DNA from: Nocardia carnea NBRC 14403 | GTDB lineage: Bacteria; Actinomycetota; Actinomycetes; Mycobacteriales; Mycobacteriaceae | Assembly: GCF_000308515.1 (NCBI RefSeq) | Contig: NZ_BAFV01000120.1 | Span: forward strand, 1-64,000 | Direction: 5' to 3' | Length of the DNA stretch: 64,000 nt | In this document: positions 44,514-51,947 of the stretch, in pieces | Position numbering within the stretch: position 1 is the stretch's first letter | How the letters are laid out: the number at the start of each line of letters is the position of its first letter | Program-made: the position numbers and the translations under genes | The notes under the pieces: model-generated | What the model was told of the DNA's origin: nothing | Database searches by the model: none | Seen by the model: only the letters and a program-made list of their open reading frames with translations

Positions 44514-45854
44514 GTGCCGGATCCGATCGAAACCATCGCGCCCCGCCGCCGGGTACGCGTGGAGCTGCTCGGCGCGGGAACCGCGGCGTTGCTGGTCCTC
44601 ACGGCCTTCATCGTTCCGCAAATGGCGAGCGAATCCTGGCGCGAACGGCTGTTCGCCGGGGCCGCGCCGATCTTCGGCTGGTGGTCGCCGCATATCGGCT
44701 GGGGAACCCTGCCGGCCCTCGCGCTGGCCGCGATCGTGGTGGTGTGCGGCCCCGCGCCGGCCCGGCGGCTGCGCTGGCGCCCGCTGCTCGGCGCCGGGTA
44801 TGCGACCGCGCTCGCCTGGGCGTTCGCGCTGGCCATGGTAGACGGCTGGGAACGCGGATTCACCGCGCGGCTCGCCGACGGCCACGAATACCTCGCCGAG
44901 GTGCCTGGGGTCACCGATATCCCGCTGATGCTCGACACCTTCGCCGGCCGGATCCTGGACGGGCAGCCCGATTCCTGGACCACCCATGTTTCGGGCCATC
45001 CACCGGGGGCGCTGATGTTCTTCGTCCTGCTCGACCGCCTCGGATTGGGCGGACCGGCCTGGGCGGGGATCGTCTGCGTGCTCATCGGCTGCAGCGCGCC
45101 GATCGCGGTGGCGGTGGCGTTACGCGCCCTGGGCAGCGAAGACCGGGCCCGTGCCGCGCTGCCGTTCCTCGTCCTGGCTCCTGCGGCGATCTGGATCGCG
45201 GTCTCCGCCGACGCGTTGTTCGCCGGAGTGACGGCGTGGGCGGTCGCGCTGCTCGCCGTCGCCGCCCGCGCCGGACGATGGGTACCGGTATTCGCCGCCA
45301 TCGGGTCGGGGATCCTCTTCGGCTTCGGGATCTATCTGAACTACGGGCTGGTTCTGATGGGTTTCGTGGCGGTGGCGGTGCTGGTGGCGGCCCGCACCGC
45401 ACGCCCGCTGGTGCCCGCCGTATCCGGCGCGTTGCTCGTGGTGGCCGCGTTCACCGCGGCGGGATTCTGGTGGTTCGACGGCTATCATCTGGTGGTCGAA
45501 CGGTATTACCAGGGCATCGCGACGGATCGTCCGTACGGGTACTGGTGGTGGGGCAATCTTGCGGCGACCGTTTGTGCGGTGGGCTTGGCGACCGCGGCGG
45601 GGCTCCCCCGGGCTCTCGCCCGGTTACGCACACTCGAACCAGCGGCACTGCTGGTTACCGGGGCGGTGTGCGCGATCGCCGCCGCCGATATCAGTGGCCT
45701 CAGCAAGGCCGAAACCGAGCGGATCTGGTTACCGTTCGTTCTATGGCTGCTCGTCGCTACGGCCTACCTTCCGTACGCGCGGGCCCGCCCCTGGCTGGCG
45801 GTGCAGGCCGCGGGGGCGCTGCTGCTGGTCCATCTACTGTTCACGAATTGGTGA
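44514..45854 (+). CDS. Polytopic GT-C-like membrane protein
   Basis: About 446 residues with 10-12 membrane helices. The first outside loop contains the acidic segment ADGHEYLAEVPGV and WTTHVSGHPPGALMFFVLLDRLG, a layout seen in GT-C polyprenyl-sugar-dependent glycosyltransferases and their relatives. Other family-like marks are GIYLNYGLVLMG and the C-terminal ETERIWLPFVLW. It may transfer sugars made by the divergent GT2 onto an envelope glycan. GTG at 44514 is preferred to one three codons earlier by the TAGGGT-N7-GTG spacing. Confidence 0.7.
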   Translation: MPDPIETIAPRRRVRVELLGAGTAALLVLTAFIVPQMASESWRERLFAGAAPIFGWWSPHIGWGTLPALALAAIVVVCGPAPARRLRWRPLLGAGYATALAWAFALAMVDGWERGFTARLADGHEYLAEVPGVTDIPLMLDTFAGRILDGQPDSWTTHVSGHPPGALMFFVLLDRLGLGGPAWAGIVCVLIGCSAPIAVAVALRALGSEDRARAALPFLVLAPAAIWIAVSADALFAGVTAWAVALLAVAARAGRWVPVFAAIGSGILFGFGIYLNYGLVLMGFVAVAVLVAARTARPLVPAVSGALLVVAAFTAAGFWWFDGYHLVVERYYQGIATDRPYGYWWWGNLAATVCAVGLATAAGLPRALARLRTLEPAALLVTGAVCAIAAADISGLSKAETERIWLPFVLWLLVATAYLPYARARPWLAVQAAGALLLVHLLFTNW

Positions 45855-45864
45855 GGGTGATCCG

Positions 45865-46578
45865 ATGTGCATACTCGTGGCCGATGACGACCCGGTGGTG
45901 CGGGAGGTGGTGCGCCGGTATCTCGAACGCGACGGCCGCACCGTCGTGGAAACCGGTGACGGCCGCGCCGCGCACGCCGTGCTGGCCCGCACCGGTACAC
46001 CCGACGATGTGGAACTCGCGGTCCTGGACGTGATGATGCCGGAGCCCAGCGGGATCGACCTGTGCCGTGCGGTGCGCGCCGGGCGGCGTCCGGATATGCC
46101 GATCATCCTGCTCACCGCGCTCGGTGACGAGGACGATCGGGTACTCGGCCTGGAAGCCGGCGCCGACGACTATGTCACCAAACCGTTCAGCCCCCGCGAA
46201 CTCGCGCTGCGTGTCACCTCGGTCCTGCGCCGCAGCTCCCGGCCGGAGCCGGCCCTCGATCAGCAGATCCTGCGTGATGGGTCCCTCACGGTGAATCCCT
46301 CCGCCCAGCTGGTGTTCGTCGACGAAGCCGCACTCACCCTCACTCCACGCGAATTCGACCTGCTGGTGTTCCTGCTGCGCAATCCGGGGCGGGTGTACAG
46401 CCGGGAGAGCCTGCTGGAACAGGTGTGGGGCTGGGATTTCGGGGATCTGTCGACGGTCACCGTGCATATCAAGCGGTTACGCGCCAAGCTGGGTTCCCGG
46501 CACCGGATCGATACCGTCTGGGGTCGCGGTTATGCCTGGGGCCGCTCGGAGATCACCGGGGAGCCGTCGGATGCCTGA
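45865..46578 (+). CDS. OmpR-family response regulator
   Basis: 237 residues. Receiver domain with ADDDP (about 6-10), phospho-acceptor Asp55 in LAVLDVMMPEPSG, and TKPFSPREL; winged-helix DNA-binding domain with LTPREFDLLVFLLRNPGRVYSRESLLEQVWG and TVHIKRLRAKLG. It lies ten bases after the GT-C-like gene and overlaps the kinase gene by eight bases, so all three are one operon. It probably controls this operon, the divergent GT2 operon, or both. Confidence 0.93.
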   Translation: MCILVADDDPVVREVVRRYLERDGRTVVETGDGRAAHAVLARTGTPDDVELAVLDVMMPEPSGIDLCRAVRAGRRPDMPIILLTALGDEDDRVLGLEAGADDYVTKPFSPRELALRVTSVLRRSSRPEPALDQQILRDGSLTVNPSAQLVFVDEAALTLTPREFDLLVFLLRNPGRVYSRESLLEQVWGWDFGDLSTVTVHIKRLRAKLGSRHRIDTVWGRGYAWGRSEITGEPSDA

Positions 46579-47596
46579 GAACCTGCTCCAGATCATCGGG
46601 TTCACGCTGGCGTGTTCCCTGCCGGTGGTGCTCGTCGGTGCGCTGGCGCTGCGCGCGCTGCGTGACCGCTCGCTCACCGCCAGTATGGCGGTGCTTGTGC
46701 TCATCCCGACCTTGGCGACTCTGGCCGGGATCACCGGTGTGAGCGGTTTGATGTTCACCGCCGAGTTCCGGCGCACCTCCCTGGTGCTGCTGCTCGTCGC
46801 GGCCGTCACGGTCCCCGCGGCTGTCCTGCTGGGTCGCGAGCAGGCCCGTAAAACCGTGTGGGAAAAGCAGATCCGCGAACAGGAACGCGCCGCGGAACAA
46901 TCCCGCCGCGAGCTGGTGGCGTGGGTGAGCCATGATCTGCGCACCCCGCTGGCCGGTATCCGGGCCATGACCGAGGCGCTCATCGACGGCGTCGTCGCCG
47001 ATCCCGCCGATATCGCCCGCTACGCCGGGCAGATCGACCGGGAGACCCGGCGGCTTTCCCGGATGGTCGACGATCTGTTCGAAATGTCGAAGATTTCCGC
47101 TGGCGCCCTGCATCTCGACTTCGAACCCCTCGACCTGCGCGAACTCATCGACGAGATCTATGCCGCCCACCGCGCGACAGCCGACCGGGCGGGGATCGGT
47201 TTCACCGCCGAACAACCCCCGGCACCGCTACCGGTCGCGGCCGACGATCACGCTTTGGGCCGGGTGCTGGCCAACCTGGTGTCCAATGCCATCGCGCATA
47301 CACCGCCCGGTGGGCAGGTCGTGATCACCGCCGGGCGCGAGAACGGCCAGATCTGGACCCGGGTCGACGATTCGGGTCCGGGTATCGCGGAAGCCGATCT
47401 ACCACGGATATTCGAGGTCGCCTACCGCGGCACCGCGATCCGCTCCCCCGTGGCGGACGACGGTGTGCCGACAGGAAGCGGTATGGGCCTGGCGATCGCG
47501 GCGGGCCTGGTGCAGGCGCACAGCGGCGCGATCACCGCCGCCAATCGGGACGTGGGCTGCCGCTTCGAGATCCGTTTACCCGCCGGCACCGGATAA
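46571..47596 (+). CDS. Sensor histidine kinase, two-helix membrane anchor, no HAMP
   Basis: 341 residues. Two or three closely spaced N-terminal helices (about 6-27, 38-60, 70-87) leave almost no extracytoplasmic domain. A short coiled linker then leads straight to the phosphoacceptor helix LVAWVSHDLRTPLAGIRAM (His121). The HATPase domain has NLVSNAIAHTPPGG, VDDSGPGI and GSGMGLAIAAGLV. The lack of an outside sensor suggests that it reads a membrane-state or intramembrane partner signal, possibly the neighbouring GT-C-like protein. Confidence 0.92.
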   Translation: MPENLLQIIGFTLACSLPVVLVGALALRALRDRSLTASMAVLVLIPTLATLAGITGVSGLMFTAEFRRTSLVLLLVAAVTVPAAVLLGREQARKTVWEKQIREQERAAEQSRRELVAWVSHDLRTPLAGIRAMTEALIDGVVADPADIARYAGQIDRETRRLSRMVDDLFEMSKISAGALHLDFEPLDLRELIDEIYAAHRATADRAGIGFTAEQPPAPLPVAADDHALGRVLANLVSNAIAHTPPGGQVVITAGRENGQIWTRVDDSGPGIAEADLPRIFEVAYRGTAIRSPVADDGVPTGSGMGLAIAAGLVQAHSGAITAANRDVGCRFEIRLPAGTG

Positions 47597-47618
47597 CGAC
47601 CCGGCCGGGAGGAGGGCG

Positions 47619-48563
47619 CTACGGACGGACAATACAACGGAATCCGAGATGTGAGGTCGAGGTTTCTGTACTTTCGCCCTGCCGCGCAGCCGGTCGATAT
47701 CGGAGACAGTAGTTGGGTGCGCACAGGTGCGATCCGCCCTTGATGACCCGCCGCGGATACGGCAGCGACTCCGCTCGCCCGGCGGCACGCGGATCGGCCG
47801 GACTACAACACGCATGCGCAGGGGCGGCGGCGCGGTCGTCCGCTCCGTGGCTGCCGGTGAAGAGGTCGGTGGTCCATTCCCACACGTTGCCGGCCATATC
47901 CATCAGTCCGTATCCGTTGGCCCGGAAGGACCCCACGGGCGAAGTTCCGGTGAACCCGTCCTCGGCCGTATTTTCCCAGGGAAAGTTTCCTTGCCACGTG
48001 TTCGCCTGGTGCCGGCCGCGCGGAGTGAACTCGTCACCCCAGACGAACCGCGCACGATCGAGGCCTCCTCGTGCCGCGAACTCCCATTCGGCCTCTGTGG
48101 GAAGGTCTTTGCCCGCCCACCGCGCATAAGCGAGCGCATCGCCATACGAGACATGGGTGACCGGATGCCGTTCGCGTCCGGCCAGATCGCTGTCCGGACC
48201 TTCCGGGTGGCGCCAGTCGGCCCCGGGCTTCCACATCCACCACCTGCGGTAGTCGTCGAGCGGTACCGGCCCGGGCGGTGGAGCGAATACGAGGGAGCCG
48301 GGCACGAGCAGCGCCGGATCGGCATCGGGGTAATCCTCTGCCCGGGGCGGGGTTTCCGCAGTGGTGCGGTAACCGGTGCTCTTGATGAATCTGCGGAATT
48401 CGATGATCGTCACGGGATGCGTGTCCATGAAGAAACCGTCGACACGTGCCCGATGGACCGGCCGCTCCTCGGGATAGAATTCCTCGGATCCCATCCAGAA
48501 CATGCCGCCGGGTAGCCACTGCATATTTTTCGGCGGGGAACTCGGTTTTGCCGCAGAATTCAT
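47619..48563 (-). CDS. Formylglycine-generating enzyme (sulfatase maturase, SUMF1 type)
   Basis: 314 residues, the usual length. Family marks: MQWLPGGMFWMGSEEFYPEE, VTHVSYGDALAYARWAGKDLPTEAEWEFAARGG, GYGLMDMAGNVWEWTTD, and the copper-binding active-site cysteines in GGSHLCAPNYCLRYRPA (Cys281 and Cys286). It oxidises the cysteine in CxPxR of type I sulfatases to formylglycine using O2. The target is most likely the arylsulfatase at 51948, which carries CSPTR. The gene starts three bases after the dioxygenase stop in the TetR-led operon. Confidence 0.93.
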   Translation of the reverse strand: MNSAAKPSSPPKNMQWLPGGMFWMGSEEFYPEERPVHRARVDGFFMDTHPVTIIEFRRFIKSTGYRTTAETPPRAEDYPDADPALLVPGSLVFAPPPGPVPLDDYRRWWMWKPGADWRHPEGPDSDLAGRERHPVTHVSYGDALAYARWAGKDLPTEAEWEFAARGGLDRARFVWGDEFTPRGRHQANTWQGNFPWENTAEDGFTGTSPVGSFRANGYGLMDMAGNVWEWTTDLFTGSHGADDRAAAPAHACCSPADPRAAGRAESLPYPRRVIKGGSHLCAPNYCLRYRPAARQGESTETSTSHLGFRCIVRP

Positions 48564-48566
48564 CGG

Positions 48567-49484
48567 TCAGCGCGGCACATCGCCGGTGATGGCGACTCGC
48601 TCCATGACCCGCCGATGGGGGAAGTAGTCGCTGGCCGCATAATGCTGGGTCGCCCGGTTATCCCAGAAGGCAATGGAATTGGGCGCCCAACGGAAGCGGC
48701 ACTGGAAATCCGGAACCTTCACCTGATCGAACAGGTGGCGCAGCAGCTGCTGTCCTTCCACCGAATCGAGATCCGGGATATGCGTGGTGAACAGACTGTT
48801 CACGAACAATGTCTTGCGCCCCGTTTCCGGATGGACCCGAACAATCGGATGATGGACCGGTGGATAGGTCTCTTTCATCTGCTCGAGCCGGTCGGGATCC
48901 ATTCCGCGGCCGAACGACGGGACGAAATCGTGCACAGCGGTCAGCGTGTCGATCCGGCTTTTGATTTCATCGGAGAGGCAGTCGTAGGCATTGCCCATAT
49001 CGGCCCACAATGTGTCACCGCCGGCCGGTGGGACCTCGAGTGCCCGCAGGACCGAACCCAGCGGCGGGCGCTGCTGCCAGGTGACGTCGACGTGCCAGAT
49101 GTTCTCGGTTCCGGGATCGTCCTGGCTTCTTTCGAAATGCACTACTTCCGGCACATCACCTTGGGCGAGGAACGGGTGCACTTCCAGCGCACCCCAATGC
49201 TCGGCGAAGTCTCGATGCTGCGCCGGGGTGATGTCCTGGTCGCGGAAGAACAGCACCTTCCATTCCAGCAGCGCGCGGCGTAGTTCCTCGATCTGCGCCG
49301 CCTGCGGATCGCGAAGATCGACCCCACTGACGGTGGCGCCGATATAAGGAGTCATCGGGTCGAGGTGCAGAGTTGTGTACGGCTCGGCCTCGTTATCGCT
49401 GACCGTGCGACGGAGCAGCCTGGGTCCGAATTCGATCGTGTGGTCACCTATCACCACCGTGCGGGACGATATCGTGCTGGTCAT
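48567..49484 (-). CDS. TauD/TfdA-family alpha-ketoglutarate dioxygenase, possible alkylsulfatase type
   Basis: 305 residues. Iron ligands: HVD at 131-133 and the distal His281 in ATQHYAASDYF; the 2-oxoglutarate-binding Arg is in FPHRRVMERVAI. The AtsK/TauD-like segments WHVDVTWQQRPPLGSVLRALEVPP and GGDTLWADMGNAYDCLS are strong. Relatives release sulfite from taurine or oxidise alkyl sulfates to aldehyde plus sulfate. Its place between a TetR gene and a sulfatase maturase favours a sulfate-ester or sulfonate substrate. The ATG overlaps the TetR stop by four bases. Confidence 0.9.
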   Translation of the reverse strand: MTSTISSRTVVIGDHTIEFGPRLLRRTVSDNEAEPYTTLHLDPMTPYIGATVSGVDLRDPQAAQIEELRRALLEWKVLFFRDQDITPAQHRDFAEHWGALEVHPFLAQGDVPEVVHFERSQDDPGTENIWHVDVTWQQRPPLGSVLRALEVPPAGGDTLWADMGNAYDCLSDEIKSRIDTLTAVHDFVPSFGRGMDPDRLEQMKETYPPVHHPIVRVHPETGRKTLFVNSLFTTHIPDLDSVEGQQLLRHLFDQVKVPDFQCRFRWAPNSIAFWDNRATQHYAASDYFPHRRVMERVAITGDVPR

Positions 49485-50110
49485 GGCGCTCCTGTCCGGT
49501 CTGCGAGCAGCGCGCCCACAGCCATATCGATCAGGTGGTCGACGGTGTCGTCGAAGCTCGCGAGTTGGGGAAGCCCTTCGGCTCGGCGCTGTTCGACAAG
49601 GGCGAGCGCCGAGATGGTCATGTTCAACATCAGGTCGATTCGGGTCAGGGCCACCCGCCGTGGCAGGTGCCCGAGTGCGTCGATGAGCTTGTGGACGATT
49701 TCCCGGCCGGCGTCCTGGACCTCACCGAGTTCGGGCAGGGTGAAATCCACCGACGGTGACACGCGGGCAAGAAAGCGTGCGTAGTAACTTCCGTCCGGGG
49801 TCTGCGCGAGAAACTCGGTGAGAGGCCGGATCTCGGCCTCGACAAGGGCGCGGACATCACCTTCCCGACCGGCCCGTTCGACATTGTCGAGATAGGCACG
49901 CCGGACCTCGTTGATGGTGTGCATACGAAAACGAAAGATCGCCAAAAGAAGCCCTTCCCGGCTTCCGAAGTGGTATTGCACCGCCGAGTTGTTGCGATGC
50001 CCGGCAGCAGCCGCGATATCGCGCATCGACACCCCCTCGAGCCCATGTGCGGCATAGAGCTGTTCGGCCGCCTCGAGGAGGGCTTGGCGTGAATCGACTG
50101 CCGATGACAT
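49481..50110 (-). CDS. TetR family regulator of the sulfate-ester locus
   Basis: 209 residues. Helix-turn-helix GVSMRDIAAAAGHRNNSAVQYHFGSREGLL at about residues 24-53; the AVQYHFGS form is common in TetR_C_7/fatty-acid-type regulators. The C-terminal domain is alpha-helical. The ATG at 50110 follows TATCGT and six bases. Because it heads the dioxygenase/maturase operon and faces the MFS/arylsulfatase operon, it is the natural repressor of both; its likely site is the inverted repeat at 50145-50157. Confidence 0.88.
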   Translation of the reverse strand: MSSAVDSRQALLEAAEQLYAAHGLEGVSMRDIAAAAGHRNNSAVQYHFGSREGLLLAIFRFRMHTINEVRRAYLDNVERAGREGDVRALVEAEIRPLTEFLAQTPDGSYYARFLARVSPSVDFTLPELGEVQDAGREIVHKLIDALGHLPRRVALTRIDLMLNMTISALALVEQRRAEGLPQLASFDDTVDHLIDMAVGALLADRTGAP

Positions 50111-50116
50111 GGGGCC

Positions 50117-50146
50117 ACGATAAGCGACCGGAACCGGTGCCGTCAA
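50117..50146 (-). promoter_or_regulatory. Leaderless promoter of the TetR-dioxygenase-maturase operon
   Basis: TTGACG (minus strand, 50141-50146), 18 bases, TATCGT (50117-50122), six bases, ATG. No Shine-Dalgarno. Confidence 0.5.
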
Positions 50147-50157
50147 GACACTGTCTT
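50145..50157. promoter_or_regulatory. Operator candidate AAGACA-C-TGTCTT
   Basis: A perfect 6-base inverted repeat with one central base, touching the -35 box of the leftward promoter. Site size and position fit autoregulation by the adjacent TetR protein. Confidence 0.6.
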
Positions 50158-50228
50158 AAATCGCCGGAGGACCTGTCGGGCAATTACTTTCGAAACGATT
50201 CGGCTCGTGCGAATAACCCCGAGAGAGA

Positions 50229-50247
50229 GGTCCCGCTCAGCGGGACC
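50229..50247. other. Perfect stem-loop in the MFS gene leader region
   Basis: GGTCCCGC-TCA-GCGGGACC, 8-base arms with a 3-base loop. No T-run follows. It lies about 160 bases before the MFS start in a 296-base divergent gap (50111-50406) that holds no gene. Confidence 0.5.
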
Positions 50248-50406
50248 CGATAGGCGGAGCGCGCAAATCCGTGATTACCGTCATACTTCGACATCATTCT
50301 CGGAGCCGACTCCGGCATCCGAACCTCTCCCTGTGCGCGCCGACCTCCCGCCGCGAGCCACCGGCCTTCCTCGGTCCTCTGCCCATCCGAACAAAGGACA
50401 CCCCTG

Positions 50407-51891
50407 GTGCACGAAATACCCCCACCGACCGCCGGTGCATCGAAACGGCGATTGTTCGCGATCCTCGCCGTCATCATCCTGTTCTCGGAAATAGCCACCT
50501 TCGAAATTCTGATGGTGTACCCGGCGGTGCCGCATATCGCCGAGGAGTTCGAGACCCTCGACGTGGCGTGGGTCATCTCCATCGTCACCCTCGCGGGCGC
50601 AACCCTCATGCCGCTGATCGGAAAGCTCGCGGACAAGGCCGGCAAGAAGCGCGTCATCATGGCGCTGACCGTCGTGTTCGTGCTGGGCTGCCTCATCAGT
50701 GCTATGGCACCGACTTTCGTTCTCATGCTCGTCGGCCGCGCAGCCCAGGGTGCACTGGTGGGCATCGTGGCGCTGTCCTACAGCCTCGTGCGCGACATCA
50801 TGCCGCGCGATTTCGTGCCGATCGCGCTGGGTGTGGTCGCGACAGGGATCGGGATGTCGGCTGTCGCCGGACCGTTCATCGCAGGCTGGCTGATCGACGG
50901 CTTCGGATTCCGGTCGGTGTTCTGGTTCCTGGCGATCTACGTCGCCGCGTTGATCCCGCTGTACGCGGCGGTGGTACCGGAAAGCCCGGTGCGCGCCGAC
51001 CGCCCGGTCGACTACGTCGGCACGGCACTGCTCGGCCCCGGCGTCGCTGTCCTGCTGATCGGCGTGAGCAAGGGATCGGCGTGGGGCTGGTCGTCCACAA
51101 CGACCCTGGGGCTACTCGTCTCGGGTGTGCTCATGCTGGTGTTGTTCGTTGCGCGCCAGCGCACCGCGACCCACCCCCTCATCGACTTCACCATCCTGTT
51201 CGGTCGCCGATTCGGGCCTACCGTCCTGGCGGTCGCCTGCGTCGGGTACATGATGAACGCGCACGCCCTGATGATGCCCACGCTGCTGCAGACTCCGGCA
51301 GGGATCCCCGGCATCTCGTACGGGGCAGGCCTGACCGCCACGACGTATGCGCTGTGGACCTGTGCACTCGGGCTGTGCGCGATGCTCGCCGGGCCCCTCG
51401 GCGGCTACTGTGCCCGGAAATTCGGTCCGCGCCAGGTACTGCTGGCCTCCGGTGCACTGTTCGTGCTCGTGATGTTCCTCGGCGCCGGAATGCCGACCTC
51501 ACTGATGCAGGTCGTGCTGATCAGTGCGCTTGCCGGCGTCGCAGTCGGCTTCCTGCATTCGTCCAACGCGAACCTGGTACAGGAAGCCCTCCCCTCCGAA
51601 CAAAGCGGTGTGGGCTCCACGATCGCCGGTGTCGGAATGCAGTTGACATCCGCGATTTCCGTAACGGTCACGGGTGCCGTCATGGCCGGCCAACTCGGCG
51701 ATCCCGGTTCCGGCGGCCGGTCCGTGATGTATGCGGATTCGGCCTTCGGCTACGGATTCGGATCCGCCGCGCTCGTCGGCGCCGTCGGCATAGCGATCGC
51801 CCTGTCCATGAAGCACGGTCGCTCGCCGGCGACCGGCGGACTGCGCACACCGGAGGAGACCGCGGTGGTGCACCACGGCGAGCGTGTCTGA
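50407..51891 (+). CDS. MFS drug:H+ antiporter-type (DHA2-like) transporter
   Basis: 494 residues from GTG, with about 14 membrane helices. Motif A is seen as GKLADKAGKKRVIM (about 72-85), motif B-like LVGRAAQGALVGIVALSYSLVRD, and motif C-like VATGIGMSAVAGPFIAGWLID. DHA2 carriers usually export hydrophobic compounds or act as importers of organic anions. Placed directly before the arylsulfatase gene, it may import a sulfate ester or expel the freed alcohol or phenol. AAAGGA precedes the GTG. Confidence 0.9.
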   Translation: MHEIPPPTAGASKRRLFAILAVIILFSEIATFEILMVYPAVPHIAEEFETLDVAWVISIVTLAGATLMPLIGKLADKAGKKRVIMALTVVFVLGCLISAMAPTFVLMLVGRAAQGALVGIVALSYSLVRDIMPRDFVPIALGVVATGIGMSAVAGPFIAGWLIDGFGFRSVFWFLAIYVAALIPLYAAVVPESPVRADRPVDYVGTALLGPGVAVLLIGVSKGSAWGWSSTTTLGLLVSGVLMLVLFVARQRTATHPLIDFTILFGRRFGPTVLAVACVGYMMNAHALMMPTLLQTPAGIPGISYGAGLTATTYALWTCALGLCAMLAGPLGGYCARKFGPRQVLLASGALFVLVMFLGAGMPTSLMQVVLISALAGVAVGFLHSSNANLVQEALPSEQSGVGSTIAGVGMQLTSAISVTVTGAVMAGQLGDPGSGGRSVMYADSAFGYGFGSAALVGAVGIAIALSMKHGRSPATGGLRTPEETAVVHHGERV

Positions 51892-51947
51892 CCACCGTCA
51901 CCGAACGACCCCCTGCCCCCGGCATCAGAACGAAAAGGAATTCACCT

